A stretch of DNA of 22,913 bases from an uncultured Clostridia bacterium (lineage in GTDB: Bacteria > Bacillota > Clostridia > UBA1381): positions 1-22,913 of the forward strand of contig CAJUEZ010000030.1 in assembly GCA_910585485.1 (NCBI GenBank), written 5' to 3'. Made by a program: the position numbers and the translations under genes. Position 1 is the stretch's first letter; every line of letters begins with the position of its first letter. Below the pieces are notes generated by a model. The model did no database searches. It saw only the letters and a list, made by a program, of their open reading frames with translations, and was not told the DNA's origin. Positions 16,384-22,913 of this stretch are shown here, in pieces.

Positions 16384-17187
16384 TTAGTTCATAGAATACT
16401 TTTTGTCAGCTCTTGCAATCGTAACATTTGTCATGTCGAAGTTATATGTATTATTTCTGATGTAACCCCAGCATGTTGTCTTAATACCTGACAATGAAGC
16501 AGGCTTTGACGAACTGTATGCCGCATCTTCAAGCGAACCAACCACTTTGCCTGTTTCTATATCGGTTATAACCGCGCTGTATTCTTCAAAGTTATTATCA
16601 ATAGTAACTCTTACCTTATACCACTTGTCAGCGTCAAGAGTTGCAAGGTTAGCTGTTCTTACGCCATTATTAGCTGTTACACCGTTAAGACCAAATCTAA
16701 TAGTCAAAGCAACGTCAGTCGCAGCGTTGAATCCGCCGCTTGTCGGGTCTTCAAACCAACCCATCATGAAGTTGAAATCCTGTGAGTCAGGCTTGATACG
16801 AACATCAAACTCTACAAGACCATAAGGACCCATCTGATTTACTGCGGACAAGTTTCTGTTATAGAAGTACATTGAACCTGCTCCGTCACCGCTGCCCGTC
16901 TTATCACTGTTAGTCCAGAAATTACAATAATTTACTTTTCTCTGATCGTCATAGCTGAATGTCTGATAATGAACGCTCGCGCTTCCCTTTGAAAGCCATG
17001 GAGAACCGTCCATAATTATTCCCAATCCGTGATAACCTGTGCCTTTTGCTCCTCCGATAGCAACATCGTTAAAGTCAGAATGGTCAACGTAAGACACGCT
17101 TTCTTCCGCGTTTACCATCATAGGAACTGCCAATGCCTGAACAGCAAGCACACCGACCGCTATCATTGAAATAAGTTTCTTTTTCAT
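16384..17187 (-). CDS. Small secreted protein, probable concanavalin A-like (LamG-type) fold
   Basis: A 267-residue exported protein. A clear signal peptide (about 1-27, ending VNA) precedes one domain with the pattern of a jelly-roll lectin-like fold: DFNDVAIGG opening, VEFDVRIKPDSQDF, a WYKVRVTIDNN strand pair (KWYKVRVTID...), ITDIETGKVVG, and a closing NFDMTNVTIARA. Such domains often bind carbohydrate or form part of polysaccharide-degrading enzymes, but here the domain stands alone, with no SLH, dockerin, LPXTG or catalytic motif. The assignment is by pattern and remains uncertain; hypothetical secreted protein is the safe alternative. GGGAGA lies about 8 nt before the ATG. It forms a single-gene unit between the amino acid permease (134 nt upstream) and its own terminator. 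I saw no convincing promoter in the AT-rich spacer. Confidence 0.6.
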   Translation of the reverse strand: MKKKLISMIAVGVLAVQALAVPMMVNAEESVSYVDHSDFNDVAIGGAKGTGYHGLGIIMDGSPWLSKGSASVHYQTFSYDDQRKVNYCNFWTNSDKTGSGDGAGSMYFYNRNLSAVNQMGPYGLVEFDVRIKPDSQDFNFMMGWFEDPTSGGFNAATDVALTIRFGLNGVTANNGVRTANLATLDADKWYKVRVTIDNNFEEYSAVITDIETGKVVGSLEDAAYSSSKPASLSGIKTTCWGYIRNNTYNFDMTNVTIARADKKYSMN

Positions 17188-17321
17188 GTCATTCTCTCCC
17201 TTTCCATGCTTTTTAAGCTAATATATCATATTACTTGTATTTTACCTCGTTTTGCACAAAAAGAAAATACAAAAATTAGATAAAAATGTTCAAAAAAACG
17301 TAAAAGTTCAATAATCACTTT

Positions 17322-18047
17322 TTATCTGAACCCTTTCTGCGATATTGACAAGCGTCTTTCAACAAAATTAAATACAAACGTCAGCACAAGCGTGATTGCA
17401 AGGTAAAACACCGCCGCTACAAAATATGCCGACACTCTCATGTCGCGGTTTACCGCTCTCTGCGCCACTTTCAGCAAATCAATAAGCGCTATTGACGATG
17501 CCAAAGCCGTATCCTTCACAAGCACAATAGTCTCGTTCGCGATAGGCGGGATTACTGTTCTCAACATCTGCGGGACAACGATATAACGCATCGTCTGCAC
17601 TCCTGTAAGTCCGAGCGCTTTCGAAGCTTCATACTGTCCTTTGTTTACTCCTATTATTCCGCCTCTGAAAATCTCGGCAAAATATGCCGAATAATTCAGC
17701 ACAAATGAAATTACCGCGGCAGAGAACATTGAAAGCACTATGGAAGTACCGTTCGGCAATTTTATATATGTGAGTCCGAAATAGAAAAAGAACAGCTGCA
17801 GCAGCAAAGGCGTTCCTCTAAACACCCATAGATAAATGTTTATAATAAGCCGAACAGGAAATTTTACAATCCATTTTATAATGAAATTATCGGTTTCCTT
17901 TTTTTCAACCGATTCCCTCAGCAATGATATAAGCAAACCCAGCGGAAGCGATAATACAAGTGTTACCGCAAACAATTTAAGCGTAATTTTCAATCCCTCA
18001 AACATTTGAGGCATTATCTGAATTATATAATTAAACATTTCCTGCAT
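17322..18047 (-). CDS. Amino acid ABC transporter permease (HisM/GlnP type)
   Basis: A 241-residue integral membrane permease of a polar amino acid importer. An N-terminal helix (MFEGLKITLKLFAVTLVLS) is followed by the family's FRGTPLLLQLFF loop, several further helices and the EAA coupling motif EASKALGLTGVQTMRYIVVPQ, which contacts the ATPase. Length is normal. The frame extends 13 codons upstream, but ATGGAGA lies just before the chosen ATG, 6 nt away, and the protein then starts like its relatives. It follows the binding protein by 78 nt and is presumably co-transcribed. The next gene downstream is not the expected ATPase but an unrelated secreted protein, so the ATPase must be supplied from elsewhere. 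Confidence 0.93.
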   Translation of the reverse strand: MQEMFNYIIQIMPQMFEGLKITLKLFAVTLVLSLPLGLLISLLRESVEKKETDNFIIKWIVKFPVRLIINIYLWVFRGTPLLLQLFFFYFGLTYIKLPNGTSIVLSMFSAAVISFVLNYSAYFAEIFRGGIIGVNKGQYEASKALGLTGVQTMRYIVVPQMLRTVIPPIANETIVLVKDTALASSIALIDLLKVAQRAVNRDMRVSAYFVAAVFYLAITLVLTFVFNFVERRLSISQKGFR

Positions 18048-18125
18048 ATGTATTCTCCATAAACATACGAACCGCTGAAATATCATTCCAACGGCCCGTC
18101 TGTTTTCCGATTTTTAATTAACGAA

Positions 18126-18950
18126 TTACTTTATAAGGTCTTCTCCGAACCATTTCTCTGAGATTTCAGATGTTATTCCTTCCGCCTTACATTCTTCAAG
18201 TGCCTTGTTGACAGCTTCTATAAGAGCAGCGTCGTTCTTTCTTCCGCCAACACCGTAATCTTCCTCGTCAAAACCTTCTTCAAGCACTGTATACTTATCG
18301 CTCAGATTTTCTTTCTGCAAATAATATCTTACGAATACTTCATCTATTACAGCGGCATCCGCTCTGCCTGATTCAACCTCCATAAGAACCTGAGAATTTT
18401 CCTTGAATCTTGATATGTTTTGGTCGCCTATTGATTCATATGTATCAGCGTCAGCTTTAAGAGCGTCTTCCGATGTTGAACCGTCCTGCAGCGCAATCTT
18501 CTTACCCGCAAGATCAGCCTTAGTCTTTATTGGAGAATCTGCCGTTACTATAATTGACTGCTTTGTTGAAAGATATGGCTCTGAGAACAGTACTTCCTTC
18601 TTACGCTCGTCTGAAATCGAGAAACCGTTCCAAATAAAGTCTATCTTTCCGGTTGAAAGTTCCATGCTCTTTGAATCCCAGTCAATCGGCTTAACTTCAA
18701 GCTTAACGCCCATTTTCTCAGCCACAGCCTCGGCAAGATCAATGTCAAATCCGACAATTTCTCCGCTATCCTCAGTGAATCCCATCGGCGCGAAATCAGC
18801 GTCAAGACCGATTGTGAAAGAGCCTTTTTCCTGTACCTTCTTCAGCGAATCATCCTCGCCTGTTTGTGTTGTGCTTACTCCGCAAGACGCAAGAATAGCC
18901 GCGCTCATAACGCCTGCAAGAGAAACAGCGATTAGTTTTTTTAATTTCAT
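18126..18950 (-). CDS. Amino acid ABC transporter substrate-binding lipoprotein
   Basis: A 274-residue extracellular solute-binding protein of family 3. The signal sequence ends in a lipobox ILASC with C23 as the lipidated residue. The mature part shows FTIGLDADFAPMGF, a GFDIDLAEAVAEKMG segment, IDFIWNGFSISDERKK and the DAAVIDEVFVRYYL stretch typical of polar amino acid binding proteins. It captures the substrate at the outer face of the membrane and passes it to the permease encoded 78 nt downstream. The exact amino acid is not set by sequence. The gene has a well-spaced promoter, so transcription of the importer starts here. Confidence 0.95.
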   Translation of the reverse strand: MKLKKLIAVSLAGVMSAAILASCGVSTTQTGEDDSLKKVQEKGSFTIGLDADFAPMGFTEDSGEIVGFDIDLAEAVAEKMGVKLEVKPIDWDSKSMELSTGKIDFIWNGFSISDERKKEVLFSEPYLSTKQSIIVTADSPIKTKADLAGKKIALQDGSTSEDALKADADTYESIGDQNISRFKENSQVLMEVESGRADAAVIDEVFVRYYLQKENLSDKYTVLEEGFDEEDYGVGGRKNDAALIEAVNKALEECKAEGITSEISEKWFGEDLIK

Positions 18951-18985
18951 GTTTCATTCCCCTTTTTTAATATTTTGATATATCC

Positions 18986-19014
18986 ATTATACTGTATCAT
19001 ACTAAATTAGTAAA
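18986..19014 (-). promoter_or_regulatory. Sigma-A promoter of the amino acid importer
   Basis: TTTACT (19009-19014), 17-nt spacer, perfect TATAAT (18986-18991), giving a leader of about 30 nt. The spacer holds AGTATGATAC, a partial dyad that might bind a regulator. The leader is too short for a riboswitch or T-box. Confidence 0.7.
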
Positions 19015-19124
19015 GTGTTTTTTTCAAAAATATTGCACAAACATATTTAAGGATTTTTCAAAGCCTCATTTTTGATCCGCAGCAGATGCTATACTATTAT
19101 AGAATATATCCACTGACAAAAAAA

Positions 19125-19141
19125 CTGACGCACAGCGTCAG
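19125..19141 (-). terminator. Intrinsic terminator of the MATE gene
   Basis: A perfect 7-bp stem CTGACGC/GCGTCAG with a 3-nt loop lies 23 nt after the MATE stop and runs into seven T residues on the minus strand. The other side also has a T-run. Confidence 0.88.
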
Positions 19142-19164
19142 CTTTTTTACTTTCTAAAAAATAC

Positions 19165-20511
19165 CTATTTGAGCAAAGTTTTACTTCTGAAATAGAACAT
19201 CACAGTAGTGCATACAGCGGCTATGACATCACTGATTGGTTCAGCCATAAGCAGTCCCCAAACTCCCAAATTTGCAACATGCGGGAGGATAAGCGCAAGC
19301 GGAAACAGCAATATAACTTTTCGCAAACACGCAAGAAACATTGATACTTTTGCTTCTCCAAGCGCGAGGAAAGTTTGCTGACAAGCGCTCTGCGCTCCCA
19401 TAACAGCCATACCCGCAAGAAACAGTCTTGTCGTGTTAGTACCTATACTGATAAGATTCGGGTCGTTTGTGAAAAGTCCGATAAAAAGTTTTGGAAACAA
19501 CTCTACCATACCTATTGCCACTATTGAGAAGGTTAGATTCACGGTAAACTGCACCTTAAACGCTTTTTTAACTCTATCCGTCTGACCCGCGCCGTAATTA
19601 TACCCGATAACAGGCTGCGCGCCTTGGGAGAATCCCTGGAGCGGCATCCATATAAGCTGCATAAGACTGAACAAAATTGACATCAACGCGACATACGCGT
19701 CGTCACCGTATTTCAGCATACCATTATTAAAGGTAAGCTGTATAAGACATTCAGTCGCCTGCATGATAAACGGTGAAATGCCAAGCGATATTATTGATAC
19801 AACTATATCTTTTTTCAGCAAAAGGTTTTTCAGTTTGATTTTAATAATAGACTTTTTACCCGAAAGAAATTTCACAACCCACAAGCACGAAACAGCCTGA
19901 GATATAATTGTAGCCAAAGCCGCTCCCTTTACGTTCATTCCGAGCCCGTATATAAAAATCGGGTCGAGCACGATATTCAGCACAGCGCCTATACAAACCG
20001 TGAGCATACTTGTTTTTGTAAATCCCTGATTTGTTATAAACATATTAAGTCCCAAAGCAAGCTGAACAAATATCGTTCCACAGAGATAGATTGTTATATA
20101 TTCCGAGGCATAACGAAGCGTTGACGGACTCGCGCCGAATCTAAGCAGTATGTAATCCTTTGTAAAAAAGAACACAACTGACAGTACAACTGAAAAAATT
20201 ATGAGCAGCATTGTTGAATTACCAAGTATTTTTTCGGCTGTGTCATTATCTTTAGCTCCCATACTGACTGCCGCTCTTGATGCTCCGCCCATTCCGGCGA
20301 GCATTGCGAAGGCGGATACAAGCAGTATTATAGGAAACGTTACTCCAAGTCCCGCAAGCGACAGAGAGCCTATCTCCGGAATACGTCCCACATATATTCT
20401 GTCTACTATATTATATAATAAATTTACAAGCTGCGCCAGCACAGTTGGTATTGCCAATTTGAGTATAAGCTTTGTTACCGGCGCTGTTCCCAGTGAACTA
20501 TTGTTTGCCAT
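19165..20511 (-). CDS. MATE family efflux transporter
   Basis: A 448-residue inner-membrane antiporter with about 12 helices. It begins with the family-typical KLILKLAIPTVLAQLVNLLYNIVDRIYVGR, then has GLGVTFPI, and in the second half QGAQPVIGYNYGAG, a strongly conserved MATE stretch. MATE proteins export cationic drugs or metabolites using a sodium or proton gradient; the substrate cannot be read here. AAAGGA lies about 9 nt before the ATG. There is no convincing promoter in the 63-nt gap behind the GH112 gene, only a hairpin, so expression probably depends on readthrough from the GH112 promoter. Length is normal and no change in key regions was seen. Confidence 0.95.
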   Translation of the reverse strand: MANNSSLGTAPVTKLILKLAIPTVLAQLVNLLYNIVDRIYVGRIPEIGSLSLAGLGVTFPIILLVSAFAMLAGMGGASRAAVSMGAKDNDTAEKILGNSTMLLIIFSVVLSVVFFFTKDYILLRFGASPSTLRYASEYITIYLCGTIFVQLALGLNMFITNQGFTKTSMLTVCIGAVLNIVLDPIFIYGLGMNVKGAALATIISQAVSCLWVVKFLSGKKSIIKIKLKNLLLKKDIVVSIISLGISPFIMQATECLIQLTFNNGMLKYGDDAYVALMSILFSLMQLIWMPLQGFSQGAQPVIGYNYGAGQTDRVKKAFKVQFTVNLTFSIVAIGMVELFPKLFIGLFTNDPNLISIGTNTTRLFLAGMAVMGAQSACQQTFLALGEAKVSMFLACLRKVILLFPLALILPHVANLGVWGLLMAEPISDVIAAVCTTVMFYFRSKTLLK

Positions 20512-20544
20512 AAGAAAATATCCTTTCGATTTACACGCATGCTT

Positions 20545-20568
20545 AAAGGACTGCTTACGCAGTCCTTT
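20545..20568 (-). terminator. Hairpin between GH112 and MATE genes (partial terminator or attenuator)
   Basis: A perfect 10-bp stem with a 4-nt loop (20545-20554 with 20559-20568) begins 6 nt after the GH112 stop. Only three T residues follow on the minus strand, so termination should be incomplete. It may instead protect the upstream message or lower MATE expression. Confidence 0.6.
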
Positions 20569-20574
20569 TAATTA

Positions 20575-22716
20575 TTAAAGTTCAACTATCGCTGTATCAA
20601 ACGCGCCAACTGTTACTGTTTTATCACCAAAGTCGGTTTTAACTGTTGTTGTCTGCTCGCTGTCACTGTTATTAATCACAACGAGCTTCTTGCCCTCTGG
20701 ATAGTACGCGCACTCGCACCAGAGGTTATCTGTAATATAATTCTGGTCTGTGCCCTCGCCCGTAGCGTTCAATATAATATTCATCAGCGTTCTTGTATTC
20801 TTTTCGTTCGTCTTAAAGCTTGACATATACACGCCCTTGCCCTTGCCGAACGGGTGCATTGTAACACACGGAATACCGTCCTTTGCCATAATTACGTTAG
20901 TGTCCGCGTCTGTTAAGTAAATGCCCTTGTTTACCTTGAAGCTGTCCTTATCGGTAACGCACAGACAGCCTGTTTCCTCAAAGGTGTATCTGCCGTGACA
21001 AATTCTTGCGCCTGTGTCCTCGTCAACGCCCAATACATGCGCCATTTTAAAGAACGTGTCGTTGCCATCGACAGCCGAAGGCTCGTTTACGCCGATAAAT
21101 ACACCTCCGTCGTGAACCCACTTTGTAAGCTTTTCAACAACCTCGCTGTCGTTCCAGCATTCACCGCCCGACCACGCGCTTCCTGCGAAGCCTGCGTTTA
21201 TAACAACGTCATACTTGTCGAGTCCGTTTTCCTTCAGCTCATCGAAACAGATGAAATCAACATCAAACGGCATACCCGAAAGCGACTCGTTAATGTTAAT
21301 GAGGTCAACCTCGGGGTGCTCGTGATAATGACCCGAGCAAGTCCATGAACGCATTTTGCCCCAGAAGTGCAGAACCGCAATTCTGGGCTTTAAGACATAC
21401 GGCTTGCCTGCCTGATGGAATTCCTTTATCATTCTGAACTCGTCAGAAATCTTTTCGATATAGTCCTGGAAATCAGGGAATGGAATTGTCAGCGACAAAT
21501 ATCCGCCAAGACCTATTCTGTCGATTTTATCTCTTAAAAGCGCGCGTCTTACAGCCTTCCAATATCCTTTTGCCTCCAAAGTCGGGTTTCCGCCCTCCAT
21601 AAACGTCGGCGCTCCGCCTAAGCCTACAGGGAACAAATACGGGTGAAGTCTGATTTCGTGAGTTTCAACCGCATCACAGCCTGCGCACAGACGAGTCTCA
21701 AAGCCGTTGAATACGCACTTTATAAGTCCGTCAAAACCGAAGTCCTTGAATCTCGGCGCCCAAGGCTCAACGCCTACCCAGCTATCGTCGTAGAATACAT
21801 ACGCCTTTTTACCGTATTTATGTACCAAATCAACAAGTTCTTTGCCGAAATCAACTACAAAATCGTTTATAAACGTCAGCCAGTCAAGGTTTTTCTTATC
21901 CCACGTCATATGGGTAGCGTGGAGATTGCCCTTATTGATGAAGTCCTCCGAGGTAATTCTGTAGCCGTACTTCTGCTCAAACTGCTTTAAGGCAAGCGGT
22001 GAAACAGTGAAGTCATACGAACCCCAGTCGGAATAAAGCTGACGATTACGCTCGTTAGAGCCCCAAATCCATACGAAGTTGTAGAACATTGACGTAAAAC
22101 GCACAACCGTAGTCGCAGGGTGTGTCTCGCACCAATTTTTCAGCCAATCAAGCATATACTGCTGTGTTTCAGGGTGACGGGGGTCAATCTGCATTAAATG
22201 CTCCTTGTCCCAGTTGTTTGTGGTGTGGTTGTACATCGAAATTTCTTCCCAAATTCTGTACGCCAAGAAGTTTACCGTGTACTTGTGCCACGGTGTTGTT
22301 TTCTTAATCGTAACCTTGCCGTTTTCATATGACCAGTCCTTGATTTCCTCGTTGGTTGTGCGGTCAAATACCTGCCAGTACTCAATCGACTCATCACTGT
22401 CATTTATTTTAAACTGCTCAGCGAAAAAGTCCTTCATAAGTTCAATTTTAAGGCTTGTATCCTCTGCCACAACAGGCTGTGTCATAAGAAAAGTCTGCTG
22501 AAGCTTATCTGTATTCTGCTTTGCCCATTCATTATGGTCGCGTATGATACAGATTGTGGAGTAAATTCCGTAGCCCGCGTTAATAATCTCGGGTGAAAGT
22601 TCAGTACCGTCCGAATCTCTGATTACGTCCGCGCCCCATTTTTCTGCCATTTGAAGCGTTAATTCCTCATATCCGCTTTCGCCGGGAAGTGTAAATCCGC
22701 CTTTTGTTTTACCCAT
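20575..22716 (-). CDS. GH112 beta-galactoside phosphorylase (galacto-/lacto-N-biose or galactosyl-rhamnose type)
   Basis: A 713-residue cytoplasmic phosphorylase of family GH112. It cleaves a beta-galactoside with phosphate to give galactose 1-phosphate plus N-acetylhexosamine or L-rhamnose. Visible: N-terminal GGFTLPGESGYE, an (alpha/beta)8 barrel to about residue 430 with FTSMFYNFVWIWG, YDDSWVGVEPW (309-319; D310 or D311 is the likely general acid), then GLGGYLSL. A Rossmann-like middle domain (GGVFIGVNEPSA) and a C-terminal beta domain follow. Length fits known members (about 710-720). GGAGA lies 8 nt before the ATG. No signal peptide, so the disaccharide must be imported, but no sugar transporter lies nearby. 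Galacto-N-biose, lacto-N-biose and galactosyl-beta-1,4-rhamnose cannot be told apart here. Confidence 0.92.
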   Translation of the reverse strand: MGKTKGGFTLPGESGYEELTLQMAEKWGADVIRDSDGTELSPEIINAGYGIYSTICIIRDHNEWAKQNTDKLQQTFLMTQPVVAEDTSLKIELMKDFFAEQFKINDSDESIEYWQVFDRTTNEEIKDWSYENGKVTIKKTTPWHKYTVNFLAYRIWEEISMYNHTTNNWDKEHLMQIDPRHPETQQYMLDWLKNWCETHPATTVVRFTSMFYNFVWIWGSNERNRQLYSDWGSYDFTVSPLALKQFEQKYGYRITSEDFINKGNLHATHMTWDKKNLDWLTFINDFVVDFGKELVDLVHKYGKKAYVFYDDSWVGVEPWAPRFKDFGFDGLIKCVFNGFETRLCAGCDAVETHEIRLHPYLFPVGLGGAPTFMEGGNPTLEAKGYWKAVRRALLRDKIDRIGLGGYLSLTIPFPDFQDYIEKISDEFRMIKEFHQAGKPYVLKPRIAVLHFWGKMRSWTCSGHYHEHPEVDLININESLSGMPFDVDFICFDELKENGLDKYDVVINAGFAGSAWSGGECWNDSEVVEKLTKWVHDGGVFIGVNEPSAVDGNDTFFKMAHVLGVDEDTGARICHGRYTFEETGCLCVTDKDSFKVNKGIYLTDADTNVIMAKDGIPCVTMHPFGKGKGVYMSSFKTNEKNTRTLMNIILNATGEGTDQNYITDNLWCECAYYPEGKKLVVINNSDSEQTTTVKTDFGDKTVTVGAFDTAIVEL

Positions 22717-22766
22717 TTTTCTCTCTCCTTCGTTATCTGAATCTTCTAATGAAATAATATGATTAA

Positions 22767-22795
22767 ATTATACCATAACAGCGAATTGTTGTAAA
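22767..22795 (-). promoter_or_regulatory. Proximal sigma-A promoter of the GH112 gene
   Basis: TTTACA (22790-22795), 17-nt spacer, perfect TATAAT (22767-22772). The predicted leader is about 45 nt. Confidence 0.75.
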
Positions 22796-22845
22796 GTATA
22801 AAAAACAGTGATTTATATTAAAAGACGAAACGAACAACGCGGTTA

Positions 22846-22874
22846 ATATTATTTTTCGATTGTAGGTTTGTCAA
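22846..22874 (-). promoter_or_regulatory. Distal promoter candidate of the GH112 gene
   Basis: Perfect TTGACA (22869-22874), 17-nt spacer, TAATAT (22846-22851, four of six matches). It lies about 80 nt above the proximal promoter. Together they would give two transcription starts. Confidence 0.45.
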
Positions 22875-22913
22875 TGATGTGTTACAAAAAAGGTTAAAAA
22901 AGTTCGCCATCAA

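Noticed and set aside
18048..18125. Terminator or riboswitch between binding protein and permease
   Set aside because: Only a short near-palindrome (ACGGGCCGT) is present, with no stable stem followed by T residues, so the two genes are taken as one operon.
18403..18978. 191-codon open frame on the plus strand
   Set aside because: It mirrors the binding-protein gene, whose lipobox and family motifs are clear on the other strand. No ribosome site.
1..22913. tRNA, rRNA, insertion sequence or prophage genes
   Set aside because: No cloverleaf with a T-loop core, no rRNA-like stretch, no transposase or integrase motif and no flanking inverted or direct repeats were seen by eye.

Overview
The window looks like a chromosomal segment of a low-GC Gram-positive anaerobe of the class Clostridia, plausibly a gut species. 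The reasons are strong AGGAGG-type ribosome sites, AT-rich spacers, sigma-A-like promoters with 17-nt spacers, intrinsic terminators, a lipobox-type binding protein, a secreted SLH-domain protein with an Ala/Thr/Glu/Pro linker, and a GH112 phosphorylase. A Monoglobus- or Oscillospiraceae-like host is only a guess. Every credible gene is on the minus strand, so transcription runs from high to low coordinates. I saw no rRNA, tRNA, CRISPR array, transposase or phage gene, and no stretch over 300 bases lacks a gene.

Reading along transcription: (1) 22913-19125 holds a GH112 galactoside phosphorylase behind two well-spaced promoter candidates, then a MATE exporter separated from it by a hairpin. 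(2) 19014-17322 holds a polar amino acid ABC importer (lipoprotein and permease) with no ATPase gene beside it. (3) 17187-16342 is a small secreted protein of probable lectin-like fold with its own strong terminator. (4) 16246-14918 is an AraC-type regulator with a near-consensus promoter. (5) 14830-11574 is a 1018-residue SLH-domain surface protein with a good promoter, two dyads just upstream of it, and a perfect terminator. (6) 11453-1529 is a tightly packed set of seven genes: Lrp/AsnC regulator, aminotransferase (arranged like alaR-alaT of Bacillus subtilis), CTP synthase, two halves of a heterodimeric ABC exporter, a GAP1-type (GTPase-associated protein 1) protein, and a membrane-anchored protein with a charged tail. 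(7) 1526-1 holds rarA and the start of a GNAT acetyltransferase gene.

How the parts fit: the Lrp regulator probably controls its own seven-gene operon, which joins amino acid and CTP metabolism to an exporter and a two-gene GAP1/membrane unit of unknown function. The GAP1 unit is the part most worth attention. GAP1 proteins are named for association with GTPases in proposed NTP-dependent conflict systems, yet no GTPase or effector is visible here. The exporter is clearly asymmetric: one subunit has Asp in place of the catalytic Glu and Gln in place of the switch His, and its partner carries the altered signature LSQGQ. The rest of the window serves nutrient capture and the cell surface.
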